A stretch of DNA of 64,000 bases, taken from positions 59,690,825 to 59,754,824 of the forward strand of contig CM054061.1 in NCBI GenBank assembly GCA_028641055.1. The letters are read 5' to 3'. The translations under genes and the position numbers were made by a program. Positions 31,800-41,835 of this stretch are shown here, in pieces (the stretch's first letter is position 1; the number at the start of each line of letters is the position of its first letter). The notes under the pieces are model-generated. The model ran no database searches. It worked only from the letters and a program-made list of their open reading frames with translations, and was not told the DNA's origin. Source of the DNA: Alopecurus myosuroides (lineage: Eukaryota > Streptophyta > Magnoliopsida > Poales > Poaceae).

Positions 31800-34679
31800 G
31801 TGGAGGACTTTCCCCCGCTCTGCGCCGCAAAGGGGCTGCCGCAGAGCCCGGGGCCGGCCACCGTGATGATTGGTGCCCTTGCTGTCATGCTCGACGGGGA
31901 GGTGCGGCCGGGAACCTCGTCAGCGCGGACGGCGGCGGCCGGGGACCTCACCGCGCTAGGGTTGCGGGTGGGCGCTCCTCTGCTGGCTCCCGTCCGAGTG
32001 GGCCCAGGTGGGTCGAGCCCAGCTCGCGGCCCAACTCCTGCCGCGGCTGCGGGCCCGGTAGCGCTTCGGGACGCGGTGCGCTTTCGTGGGCCGGGGCCCA
32101 GTTCCGCGGTTCAGCCGCCAGAGTCCATCTCAGCCGTTGGCGCGTCTAGGTCTTTGATCTCGCCCGTCCAGGACCCAGATATAGAGTGGTGGTGGCTCCC
32201 TAAGGCTTCTCTCGACCGCGCATTAGGGTTCCCTGCCCCCTTAGACGACGTGCGGCGCTACAGGTTCAAGGCCAAGAGATTGGTGCTTGCCCTAGATCCC
32301 TCCCTCCCCCCGCGTCTGATCCCCATGGACCGCAACCGCAAGGCCGATGACCGCAAGGGCGGGAAGCGGAGCTACGCAGAGTACGCGGGCGGCGGTAACC
32401 GTCTCGAGCTTCAAGATCGCCTCGCCCGCGAGCAAGATGAGCAGCGGCGCCGCTTCGGGGGCCGTCAGTCGCCCCCGCGCCAAGCGGGCGGCCGCTCCTC
32501 CTCCTCCCCCTGGCGGTCGCTGGAAGGAGGCCGCTCCTCGCCGTCTCGTGCTGCCTCGGGGCGCCGTTGGGAGGCCCCCCCGCGCGGCGCACCTGGCCCT
32601 CTCCTCCGTGGTCGCGGGCGCAGTAGGGAAGCTGCGCCAGGTTCGGGGCGCCACGGCTCCAAAGCGAAGAACACCGAGGGGCCAGCCGAGGGGGCTGGTA
32701 CCTCTGATGTTGCTGGCGCTCGCGGACCGGTCTCCGATAAATCCAAACTCACCTGTTACAACTGCGGACAAGTTGGACACCGGCAGGCGGATTGCGAGGA
32801 CGAGCCCTTTTGCGTCAAGTGCAATTCCTTGGGCCATCCTTCCGCTATGTGCAATGTTGCTGACGCCCGTTTCGACCCCTTTTGGGCTGGCTATGGACTC
32901 GATGGGATAGGGTTCATGTGTCTTGAAGTCAATGATGATGAAACCTCCCTCACCCCGCCGAATTCGGCCACAGTCTACGTTGAAGGCGCCAAGCTGTCCG
33001 CGGCCCAAGTCGAGGACGAGTTTAAGGAGCTTGTCGACGAATCATGGGCGTGGCAAGTCCGACAGTTGAGCGAGGCGGACTTCACGCTGGTCTTCCCATC
33101 TGCGGGCAATCTACGCATGGCTATCCGTGGGGGAGGCCTGCGGCTCCCGATCTCAAAGGCCAAAGCAATTGTGCTTGAAGGGGCAATGGATGCCCAGGCC
33201 TCCGAGGTTCTCTCCGAAACCTGGGTCAAGCTCCATGGCGTGCCTCCTCCTTTCCGCAACACGGCCCGCCTACATGTTGCTACCAGGCCCGTGGGGCGCC
33301 CCTTGCTGGTGGACGAGGCATCCTTTGAAGACCCCACCCTTCCCATCCGCATGCAGTTTGGGTGCCGGGCCGGCAAGCAGCTCCCTGACTCCTTCCTTAT
33401 GTTTGTTAATGGGCAAGGCTACAAGGTGCGCGTGGAGGTGGAGAAAGGAATAGAGAGGGGCGGGCCCTCGCTTCCGCCACCCCCGCCGGCGCCGCGCAAG
33501 GACGATGAAGATGATGATATTGACAAATCTTCGGAGGAAGAGGAAGGCTGGGACGGCAAACGCGGCCGCCACGCTCGCACCGGTGCCAAGGAGTCGGGCT
33601 CGCTCTCTCACAAGGGCAAGTTGGCGGGAGGGCCCGCGGCGGCTGCTGCGCCCGTTGAGGTCTTACGGGTGGCGTCGGAGGTCCCCATCGACGAGTACGG
33701 GACCTTCCTGCGCCATACCCGTGGCGGTTCTGCCCCTCTGCTCAAGACGGTGCAGCCACAGCCGCCCTTGGCGCCGCCATCGTCGGTCTCCTCCATCCCT
33801 CTTAGCGAGCACGCCCCCTCGTCGCCTACCCTGCTCTCAGCCCCTCTCCCGCAACCAGACGCTGTTAAGGAAGCTGCCGCGCTCACCCCTTCGAGTGCCA
33901 CGTCCCTGCCGAGCTCTCTCCAGCTTCGCGAGCGCCGCAGCAAAGCAAATGCTGATCGCCCGGCCCGTGTCCTCGCGTCCTCCTTGGCGGCCTTCCCGCA
34001 ACCCGACTTCTCCGGCGACTCATCCCTCACCACGGGTGTGGTGCAGGCCCTTGCCGCGCCGGTGGCTAGGGGCCTTCGGAGCAAGGCCATCCCGGTGATG
34101 TCCGAGCGCAAGAGCGCCCGCGGGGTGGGGCTCACTGAGGCGCCAGTGCTGGAGCGTGCCGCTGCCCGCGCGAAGGCCATCAACTCGCCTGGTACGCCCC
34201 CTACTCTACACGACTTTGCTGTTCTTCCTTCACTTTCAGATGCGCATCTCTTATCAGTTGCTAAGGATAGCGGGATTTGTCTGGGGACAGCCTCGTCCTC
34301 TCCAGTGGCCACTCTCTCGTTGATTAGAGCCTCCGAACTTGCGCAAGCTGACCTGGCCCTCGCCAGGGAAAAGGCTGAGACCCTCCAGGCCGAAACCAAA
34401 ATGTTCGAAGAGCGCGCAAAAGAAGCTGACGCGTTGGCGTTAGTCACAGCAGGGGCTGGGACAAGCCCGTCAGCCCTCGGGACGATCGTCGACGTCCCCA
34501 TCTCGGTTGCGCTCCCCGACCAACTCCTAGGTGCTGCGACAGGACCAATCAAACGCCGCGCCGCGCCGAGGCAGCCCCCGGCCTCCCGCACCCCGTACAC
34601 CAGACAAGCCAAGAAAGCCCTTTTAGAAGCCTCTAAGCCTCACACCCGCCGAGCACGGGTTACGCACCAGTTAGCGTAA
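31800..34679 (+). CDS. LINE ORF1 protein (CCHC zinc knuckles, DUF4283-like)
   Basis: The frame runs to a TAA at 34677-34679. No ATG opens it at the far left; the first in-frame ATG is 31866 (M-I-G-A-L-A-V-M-L-D), so the true N-terminus may be lost. A basic Arg/Ser/Gly-rich part (about 180-300) precedes two CCHC knuckles, C-Y-N-C-G-Q-V-G-H-R-Q-A-D-C (about 318) and C-V-K-C-N-S-L-G-H-P-S-A-M-C (about 339). A DUF4283-like domain follows (about 414-480; W-A-W-Q-V-R-Q-L, then W-V-K-L-H-G-V-P-P), then a Pro/Ala/Ser-rich tail. In plant LINEs this protein binds the element RNA and forms the ribonucleoprotein. Its stop overlaps the ORF2 start. Confidence 0.85.
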   Translation: MEDFPPLCAAKGLPQSPGPATVMIGALAVMLDGEVRPGTSSARTAAAGDLTALGLRVGAPLLAPVRVGPGGSSPARGPTPAAAAGPVALRDAVRFRGPGPSSAVQPPESISAVGASRSLISPVQDPDIEWWWLPKASLDRALGFPAPLDDVRRYRFKAKRLVLALDPSLPPRLIPMDRNRKADDRKGGKRSYAEYAGGGNRLELQDRLAREQDEQRRRFGGRQSPPRQAGGRSSSSPWRSLEGGRSSPSRAASGRRWEAPPRGAPGPLLRGRGRSREAAPGSGRHGSKAKNTEGPAEGAGTSDVAGARGPVSDKSKLTCYNCGQVGHRQADCEDEPFCVKCNSLGHPSAMCNVADARFDPFWAGYGLDGIGFMCLEVNDDETSLTPPNSATVYVEGAKLSAAQVEDEFKELVDESWAWQVRQLSEADFTLVFPSAGNLRMAIRGGGLRLPISKAKAIVLEGAMDAQASEVLSETWVKLHGVPPPFRNTARLHVATRPVGRPLLVDEASFEDPTLPIRMQFGCRAGKQLPDSFLMFVNGQGYKVRVEVEKGIERGGPSLPPPPPAPRKDDEDDDIDKSSEEEEGWDGKRGRHARTGAKESGSLSHKGKLAGGPAAAAAPVEVLRVASEVPIDEYGTFLRHTRGGSAPLLKTVQPQPPLAPPSSVSSIPLSEHAPSSPTLLSAPLPQPDAVKEAAALTPSSATSLPSSLQLRERRSKANADRPARVLASSLAAFPQPDFSGDSSLTTGVVQALAAPVARGLRSKAIPVMSERKSARGVGLTEAPVLERAAARAKAINSPGTPPTLHDFAVLPSLSDAHLLSVAKDSGICLGTASSSPVATLSLIRASELAQADLALAREKAETLQAETKMFEERAKEADALALVTAGAGTSPSALGTIVDVPISVALPDQLLGAATGPIKRRAAPRQPPASRTPYTRQAKKALLEASKPHTRRARVTHQLA

Positions 34680-37600
34680 TGCGTTGGATATTTTTAAATA
34701 TCCGTGGTTTCGGCGCACCGGGGCGCCGAACCATGCTCAAAGATCTCATCCGGGAGCATAAAATAGACGTGGTTTGCCTCCAGGAAACCATTAGACAATC
34801 GTTTTCAGACTCGGAACTTAGAAGCCTGGTGGTTGGAGATGTATTCTTCTGGAATTGGGTGCCTGCCAATGGGCAATCTGGGGGAATGCTTATTGGGGTA
34901 CGAGACAGTCTGTTTGAAGTGGGTCAAATGGATCAGGGTCGTTTCTTTCAGAGCCTGCTAGTCCTCCACCGCCCTTCCAAAACCAAGTTTGAATTCATCA
35001 ACGTTTACGGTCCCACGGACCATAATCTGTCTACTGTCTTTTTAGAGGAGCTGTCCGGAAAAATAACGCGCTGCCTTGTCCCAGTGATTATGGGCGGGGA
35101 CTTCAACCTGATCCGTGATAGCTCAGACAAGAGCAACGCCAACATAAATTGGCCCAGGATGACCCTCTTTAACAATCACATTGCCACCTGGGCGCTTAGG
35201 GACGTACCCAGGGCCGGCGCAAGATTTACTTGGACCAACAAACGTCTAAACCCGGTGCGATGTGTCCTAGACAGGGTGTTCACCTCGCCGGCAATAGATC
35301 TTCACTTCCCTCTACTCTCCCTCACTGCGCTTACCAACCTGGGTTCTGACCACACACCGCTGCTTCTGGACTCGGGAGAGGGCTCCCCAGTTCGGAGCAA
35401 TAGATTCTTTTTCGAGACGGGCTGGTTCGCCCTTCCAGATTTCAAGGACCTTCTCCTAGCTACCTGGACAAAACTAGCTGCGGAGGTCCGGGGACGGGAC
35501 ATTATTGATTGGTGGAACTTCATGAGCGGGAAGTTACGCCAATTTCTCCGAGGGTGGAGCCGTAACCGCGGTAAGGATGCTAGGATCCAGAAACAGGCGC
35601 TTCTGCAGAGTATTCAAAACCTAGACAATAAAGCAGACTCTTCAGGTTTGGACGAGGAAGAATGGGCTTTCCGTTACCACCTGGAGGAACAACTAACCAA
35701 CCTTTATAGACTTGAAGAGGAGTACTGGAGGCAGCGAGGTAGAGTCCAATGGACGCTCCAGGGGGACGCCAATACGGCCTACTTTCACGCAATTGCCAAC
35801 GGTAATAGGAGGAAATGCCGCATCTTTGCGTTGTCCTCGGACTCGGGAACTATCTCAGGGAAGGCCGATCTTCAAGAGCACATTTACGCGTATTATAGGG
35901 AGCTTTTGGGATCGTCGCAACCTCGTGCTTGTGGACTGGCTACACACATTTGGGCAGGGACCAATGTGGTGTCTCCTAGGGACAACGAGACATTGTGTAG
36001 AACCTTCTCCGAAGACGAACTGGAAACTATAGTGCAAGACATGAAGTCCGACACGGCCCCAGGTCCGGACGGGTTTCCGGTTCCTTTCTTTAAGCAGTGC
36101 TGGCCCCTGGTGAAACACGGGGTTCTCCACATCCTTAATGACTTTATTCTCGGCCGAATCGACATCTCTCGCCTCAATTTTGGGGTCCTTACCCTAATCC
36201 CAAAAGTTCCGGGGGCGGAATTTATCTCACAATACAGACCAATCGCGCTGATTAACGTTATCTTCAAGATTGTTTCCAAGGCGTTCGCATCAAGACTCGA
36301 CCCGGTTGCTCACAAGACCATCAGCCCAAATCAGACCGCATTTATCAAAGGACGGTTCATCCTTGATGGTGCGCTAGCCCTACACGAAATTGTCCATGAA
36401 CTGAAGGCTAAGAAACTTGGGGGCATCCTCCTCAAACTAGACTTTGAAAAAGCATACGACCGTGTGAATTGGGAGTTCCTATTAGAGGTACTGCGAAGAA
36501 AAGGGTTCGACGCAGGTTATATCCATAGAATCTCCCAGCTAGTTTCAGGGGGGCAAACTGCTATTTCCATCAACGGGGAAATGGGCCCCTTTTTTAGGAA
36601 TAAGCGAGGTGTGCGTCAGGGGGACCCCCTCTCCCCACTGCTTTTCAATTTTGTGGGGGAAGGGCTCTCTGCAATCCTCTCTAAGGCTAGTGCAGCTGGG
36701 CACATCAAGGGAGTGGTGCCTCATCTTGTGCCGGGTGGGGTCACCCACCTCCAGTATGCTGATGACACGATCATTCTCATCCAAGGTAGCGATTTAGAGA
36801 TAGCGAATCTCAAATTCCTGTTGATGTGCTTCGAGAACATGTCAGGCCTTAAGATCAATTATCACAAGAGCGAAGTGTTAATTATTAACAAGCCACAGGA
36901 GGACCACTGCAAGATTGCCAGAGTTCTGAATTGCAAACTGGGCAAGTTTCCTTTCACCTACCTCGGCCTCCCAATCTCGGACTCTAAGCTTAGCAAGGAG
37001 CATTGGGCCTTTCTTATCCAGAAGCTGGCCCGTAAGATCGAACCCTGGATGGGGCGATTCCTGTCCTCGGGTGGACGTCTCATTCTCTCCAACGCGTGTC
37101 TCGACAATCTGCCCATGTACGTTATGGGCCTATTCCTTCTCCCCAAAGGCATTCATGACCAACTAGACGCAGCCCGCGCTAGATTTTTCTGGGAAGGGGC
37201 GGGTCCCGACCGGAAATACCATATGGTGAACTGGCCGACGGTGTGTCGACCTAAAGAGGCAGGGGGCCTAGGTCTAACCAACTCCAGAGCCATGAACGAA
37301 GCTCTTTTGATCAAATGGGTGTGGAAACTTTATGCGATGGACGACTCGATTTGGGCTACTCTTACGCGTAACAAATACACGCGGACGGGTGATATCTTCG
37401 CTAGTTCCCCGAGGGGAGGCTCCCAATTCTGGAAAAGCCTGCATAAGATCAAACACCTCTTTAAGGTGGGCGCCAAGCACGAGGTGGGCAACGGCGCTCG
37501 CACAGCGTTTTGGACGGACTGGTGGCACGAGGAGGGACCTCTTTGCCATTCTTTCCCTCTGCTGTTTAGTGTTTGCGATAACAAAGGGGCCACGGTAGCG

Positions 37601-38320
37601 CACATCCTAAGGGAGGGTGTTCGTTTTCGTAGGACTCTGGACCCTGCCGGGATGGCCCAATGGGGTGCTCTTGACGCCATCATCACTTCTATCACACCCT
37701 CAGACGCGCTGGATTCTATTTCCTGGTCCCTAGACCCTTCCGGGAAGTTCTCGGTTAGCTCCATGTACGCGGCGCTCACTCACGGAGCGACTGTGCCCTT
37801 TGCCCCGGAAGTGTGGAACAATGCCCTCCCTTTGAAGATCAAAGTTTTCTCGTGGCAGCTGATTTTGGACCGTCTCCCTACCGGTTTGCAACTTGCTACT
37901 AGAGCGGGCCCTTCCGATGGGTCGTGTGCACTTTGCACGGCCCCGGAGAACGCGGATCACCTTTTCTTTGGTTGCTCCTTGGCAAGGTTTGCCTGGAGTG
38001 CTTTGAGACAGGTCCTTGGACAACCCTGGTCCCCGGCCAATTTCGCCGATTTTCTTGCAATCGTCTCTACCCTCTCGGGTGCTTACCGTAGATTGGTGTG
38101 GTCGCTGTTTCTTGCCATGGCTTGGGCGCTATGGCATGTTAGAAATAAGCACGCTATAGAGGGAATTATTTTGCGTCACCCTGCTGATATCATCTTCAAA
38201 TCTGCGGTCTTTTTGCAGCTTTGGCTTCCCCTGATGAAGCCTGATGACAGGGACCTGACGAGAAGACTGGTGGGCGATCTCAGGAGGCTGCACCACTCCT
38301 GCCGAGGACTCCCTAGCTAG
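34679..38320 (+). CDS. LINE ORF2 protein: endonuclease and reverse transcriptase, 1213 aa
   Basis: It starts at ATG 34679, sharing one base with the ORF1 stop (TAATG). An apurinic-type endonuclease domain occupies residues 1-230 with the expected motifs: L-N-I-R-G near the start, L-Q-E-T, V-Y-G-P-T, G-G-D-F-N and S-D-H. The RT domain spans about 500-760 with P-G-P-D-G-F, L-I-P-K, Y-R-P-I-A-L-I-N, L-K-L-D-F-E-K-A-Y-D, R-G-V-R-Q-G-D-P-L-S-P and catalytic Y-A-D-D near 693. The C-terminus has the plant LINE zinc-binding domain (F-S-W-Q-L, C-A-L-C, D-H-L-F-F-G-C, about 1047-1105). No RNase H domain is evident. The enzyme nicks target DNA and primes cDNA synthesis on it. No frame break is visible, so the protein may be functional. 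Confidence 0.93.
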   Translation: MRWIFLNIRGFGAPGRRTMLKDLIREHKIDVVCLQETIRQSFSDSELRSLVVGDVFFWNWVPANGQSGGMLIGVRDSLFEVGQMDQGRFFQSLLVLHRPSKTKFEFINVYGPTDHNLSTVFLEELSGKITRCLVPVIMGGDFNLIRDSSDKSNANINWPRMTLFNNHIATWALRDVPRAGARFTWTNKRLNPVRCVLDRVFTSPAIDLHFPLLSLTALTNLGSDHTPLLLDSGEGSPVRSNRFFFETGWFALPDFKDLLLATWTKLAAEVRGRDIIDWWNFMSGKLRQFLRGWSRNRGKDARIQKQALLQSIQNLDNKADSSGLDEEEWAFRYHLEEQLTNLYRLEEEYWRQRGRVQWTLQGDANTAYFHAIANGNRRKCRIFALSSDSGTISGKADLQEHIYAYYRELLGSSQPRACGLATHIWAGTNVVSPRDNETLCRTFSEDELETIVQDMKSDTAPGPDGFPVPFFKQCWPLVKHGVLHILNDFILGRIDISRLNFGVLTLIPKVPGAEFISQYRPIALINVIFKIVSKAFASRLDPVAHKTISPNQTAFIKGRFILDGALALHEIVHELKAKKLGGILLKLDFEKAYDRVNWEFLLEVLRRKGFDAGYIHRISQLVSGGQTAISINGEMGPFFRNKRGVRQGDPLSPLLFNFVGEGLSAILSKASAAGHIKGVVPHLVPGGVTHLQYADDTIILIQGSDLEIANLKFLLMCFENMSGLKINYHKSEVLIINKPQEDHCKIARVLNCKLGKFPFTYLGLPISDSKLSKEHWAFLIQKLARKIEPWMGRFLSSGGRLILSNACLDNLPMYVMGLFLLPKGIHDQLDAARARFFWEGAGPDRKYHMVNWPTVCRPKEAGGLGLTNSRAMNEALLIKWVWKLYAMDDSIWATLTRNKYTRTGDIFASSPRGGSQFWKSLHKIKHLFKVGAKHEVGNGARTAFWTDWWHEEGPLCHSFPLLFSVCDNKGATVAHILREGVRFRRTLDPAGMAQWGALDAIITSITPSDALDSISWSLDPSGKFSVSSMYAALTHGATVPFAPEVWNNALPLKIKVFSWQLILDRLPTGLQLATRAGPSDGSCALCTAPENADHLFFGCSLARFAWSALRQVLGQPWSPANFADFLAIVSTLSGAYRRLVWSLFLAMAWALWHVRNKHAIEGIILRHPADIIFKSAVFLQLWLPLMKPDDRDLTRRLVGDLRRLHHSCRGLPS

Positions 38321-38990
38321 CAGCCCCAGGCGTTGCGATGCTGCTGCCGCCTCTTCATGTTTAGCTGCTGTCTTTTCTTTCCGCTTTCGTTGATGTTTTA
38401 GTTGCCCGTGGCAGCTTTCCTGCCTGTGTCTGGTGTGCGGATTCTGTTGGTGGCCTTAGGCCGTTTGTCCTACCGTTTCTTGGCGAAGCTGTAGTGCCCA
38501 GCATTATGTATAACGTTTGGATCTGTCGAGCTTTGTTAATTCAAGGTTGGGCGTAACGCCTTTTATCTAAAAAAAATGTAGCGGATAGTAGTTATCTAGC
38601 CGTTGCATTATAGAATTACTCCTAGAAAACTTGGTGGTCGGTGTGTGTGCACGTACGTATTGGAATCGCTGTTCATCTGCCTCTGTACCGATCGACAGCG
38701 AAAGGGTATAGCCAGCCGTATAGACATGATGGAGATAGTAGATAGACGTAATTAAGGACCAGGGAGCTAGCAGTACCCACAAGTTACAAGTAGCGATCGA
38801 TCACCGCCTACACTACACATATGTCCGTCAGCCGCTGGCGGTCGTCTCCGCCAACAGTGTTCTCGGCTGCTCCGATGTGTGCATGTTCGTCGATCGATCC
38901 ACCATATACGTAAAAAACAAAAACAAAAATGTAGCTAGCTATCCAGGAGGATCGCTCAAAAAAGGAAGAAAGAAGTTGATACAAGAGGAA

Positions 38991-39802
38991 TAGACCTGTA
39001 AGTGGACAGGTCCACGGCTGTCCATCAGCGTGCCGCTTGTGCCCGCTTGATTAAATGGGGTTACATGTTTTGTCCACCTATTTTCCGCATAGTTTGGCGG
39101 CGTCCGTCAAACCCGTTTAACCCGCTCACAAATACGTCTGCTCGCTCAGCTCCGCGTTGTTCGCACGCTTTTTCTCTCCACCAGACCAAACAGACGCACG
39201 GGAATCAAGTCAAGGAATCCTATATTCACCAAAAAAAAAAACAAGTCCATTAATCCTAGACACGTACAGCACGAACCCCACTAATGGCCACAGCATTGCC
39301 CTCGCCGATGACAGCCGTTGTCGTCCACACTGCCCGCTGTCTGCTCTACCTCCACTCCAAGAAACCACTAGTCCACAAGCAGTCGCCGCCGCATCAGTCG
39401 TCTCCTTCTCCTCTGCCGATCAGTCTCATGGCAGCGGGGATCCTCCCCCGTCCCCGGACGCGCTGGCGGCTGACGACAATCTGGGAATCCTGGAGGGCCC
39501 GTCCATCACCCAGCCAGAACCCAGCTACACCCATCCGCCGCCGCCACCGTCGATGGGGTCGTTCATGGAGATGCGCTTCTACTCGGGTCAAACCTGCTGG
39601 GCAGCTGGGGCTAATGGGCGTTCATGGCGGAGTCCGTCAGGGGGTTAGTTGTAGTATGTACGAGAAGGATTAAGTGGACGGACAGTGGAATTGCAGCAGC
39701 TGCCCACTAAAAAACGCAGTCTGTCCGTGGGCGTCCACGGACACGAATTAAGTGGGCACGGCTGGCGGTGCCGTGGACAGACCGTGTCCACTTGCAGCCT
39801 GA
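38991..39802. mobile_element. Non-autonomous hAT element (812 bp) in R2
   Basis: Its left end is TAGACCTGTAAGTGGACAGG and the inverted right end TCAGGCTGCAAGTGGACACG. It is flanked by a perfect 8-bp duplication AAGAGGAA (38983-38990 and 39803-39810). The unoccupied paralogous site in R1 reads AAGTGGAA once, confirming the insertion. The 163-codon and 129-codon frames inside have no transposase similarity. Confidence 0.93.
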
Positions 39803-39915
39803 AAGAGGAAGGAGTGCAGACGCACACGCAACATTAATGGTTCATGAATTTGGAAGGAATAGTTGCAGCCACAGGATCGAAGACGGCGCCGGCGGCTGGA
39901 TCAGCAGTTTGCGCC

Positions 39916-40604
39916 CAGTGGCGGAGGACGGATGAAATTTGAGGTGGGGCGAACTCTAAATCATAATGAAACTACAATACATAACCAAAGTACTCCACAC
40001 AAACTAATAGTTTCATGAACTTTTTAATGGTACTAATACATGAGAATGTGTTGGGGACTAGAGGTAATACTGAAATTTAGTCTTTTTCTCTACCGTTACC
40101 CAATGAGATTTAAATTTCTATTGGCAATGAGATGTCCATCGGAGGTTCTGACTTTTGAACAGCCACTGCAAATGGACTTGGCTTGGATTCACACAAAGAT
40201 ACAGGTTTAAAATAATTAAGCTTCAAACTGAGATAAACTAATTCAGCCCACCTACTTAACATCGCCGTCAGCCAGCGATCTCGCCGCGCTCACCTGTTCG
40301 TTGTTGTGCAGGGTTGGTTCCTACTACGTGAGGCCTAACTGACGTCTAATTTTTCAATTTGTAGTTGCTAGACTCACTAATTTGCTTAGCGGACAGTCAA
40401 CAACTCCTCTGTTCGGTCCAAAATACACGGCCCAGACTAACAGAAACAACACCTCGACTTTCCTTCTTCCGCTCTCTTTTTTATTCCAAAATCAATGAAG
40501 GAACCTGGTGTGACCTGCATTCAGCGATGGATATTAGCTGTAGCTTTGCAAAAATCAAGGTAGGGCGAGCGCCCCACCTTGCCCGATTGGGTCCTCCGCC
40601 ACTG
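39916..40604. mobile_element. Second non-autonomous hAT element (689 bp) in R2
   Basis: It has perfect 14-bp inverted ends CAGTGGCGGAGGAC and an 8-bp duplication TTTGCGCC (39908-39915 and 40605-40612). The paralogous R1 site (TTTGTGCA, 22157-22164) is unoccupied. Confidence 0.93.
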
Positions 40605-40718
40605 TTTGCGCCTGTTGCTGCACATGATCGACGGCCGCCCGTACGTACGTGGCCCTTAATTTGTTCTACCTTCCGCCTACAATCCATACCTACTCCTCTG
40701 AGCCACCATCTGAGCTAC

Positions 40719-41170
40719 GGATGGCAGTGGGTCATGAAACCTGCAAACCCGGTACCCATTTTAAATGGGCAGAGTTTGGTAAAATGTTAGACCCGTCATG
40801 TCTGATGGAGCGGCTCGGGGTGCAAACCCGTACCCGCACACTCGCTCTAAACCCTAGTGCTATCCCGAATAATCTTGTGCCTAACCACACGTCCACGAGC
40901 TATGAACCACACACAACTCACACATCACATGCACGCGTTGAAATTTGGAGTCCCAGAGACAACACACGCACACACGTGTCTATTTCCATCAACTCATCCC
41001 AATATTCCATCGTTTTATTCTACACATGCGTCGGCGTCGCTCCTGAGATGGGTATCCGTTGTGACCGAACCCAACCGGATCGTGGGTCTGGTAAAAAATA
41101 AGACTCGACAAATTAAATGGGGCGGATACGAGGGGCGCGGACCCGGCCCTGAACCCGGCGGGTGCCATCC
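40719..41170. mobile_element. Short terminal-inverted-repeat element, about 452 bp
   Basis: It begins GGATGGCAGTGGGTC and ends GGGTGCCATCC. Subterminal words of the type CGGGTACCC/ACCCGGTACCC occur near both ends. No clear target duplication was found, so the superfamily is not assigned; hAT-like is most likely. Confidence 0.55.
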
Positions 41171-41827
41171 GGAATCAGAGCCTAGACAGCTCATCACCCG
41201 TGCAACAGAATTGTGCATAGTTTGTCTTCGAGATGTACTCCATCCGTTTCAACTTACACCGTATATTAGTTTTGCTTAAAGTCAGACATTATAAAGTTTA
41301 ATTGATGGGGAGATGTTTTGGCTCTCAGATTCATATGCACCATTTATTTAAAATTAATATAGTTCGCATATATAGATAGATCTTAACATCCTATGTATGT
41401 AATCACAAAGCCGATTCATGGAATACTGATATTTTCGTGGGCATGTCAAAAAATGAAATAAATGGTGCTGAAATAAAGATTTGCACGAATTCTTTTTATC
41501 TTTATTACAAATGCTAAGAAATATCGGTTTCCTGTGAAAAGATTTAATAAAGACATATAATGGAAAGTTGTGCTTATTCATTTGGAATAAAGAAACTCCA
41601 AACTCAGATGGATGTGCGGCACGCAGTGGCGCGAGACAGGGCAAGCTGTTTAGTACAAGTGGGGCAGAGCTGTAACATCACCGTGAAACCAAATACTCCA
41701 TCCGATCCTAAAAAATGTCGTTAAGTTGTAATATTTGATTAGTTTGTTTTCGGCAACAATTTTTTTTAGTATCTGAGGAAGTAGGAATTAATATTTTTTG
41801 GTTGCATTTTGTAAAGATCTGGCTCGG
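41171..41827. other. Intergenic with decayed Stowaway-like pieces
   Basis: 41235-41262 (CTCCATCCGTTTCAACTTAC) is an unpaired MITE end. 41693-41788 is a decayed MITE with CTCCATCCGATCCTAAAAAA at left and ATTTTTTTTAGTATCTGAGG at right. No gene. Confidence 0.5.
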
Positions 41828-41835
41828 GCCAGGAC

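Larger units (their letters stand above)
31690..38576 (+). mobile_element. LINE (L1-type) retrotransposon with two open frames
   Basis: ORF1 (zinc knuckles, RNA-binding type) and ORF2 (endonuclease, RT, C-terminal zinc-binding domain) are followed by about 250 bp of 3' UTR and a short A run (38569-38576). The left limit is approximate: the ORF1 frame is open leftwards to 31665 without an ATG, suggesting a 5'-truncated insertion. No clear target duplication was found. It interrupts the duplicated U-R segment. Confidence 0.88.
38636..40660. repeat. Segmental repeat copy R2, interrupted by two hAT elements
   Basis: This is homologous to R1 (21645-22190) and, more weakly, to R3/R4 (GAAAGGGTATAGCCA word). 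Without the two hAT insertions it would be about 0.5 kb. It retains GCAGACGCACACGCAA and AATAGTTGCAGCCAC in common with R1. Confidence 0.8.

Noticed and set aside
33608..34612. 334-codon minus-strand frame
   Set aside because: It lies entirely over LINE ORF1, whose zinc knuckles and overlap with ORF2 show the plus strand is coding.
38572..38600. Target-site duplication of the LINE
   Set aside because: The sequence after the A run (TGTAGCGGATAG) has no convincing match near 31.6-31.7 kb, so none is claimed.
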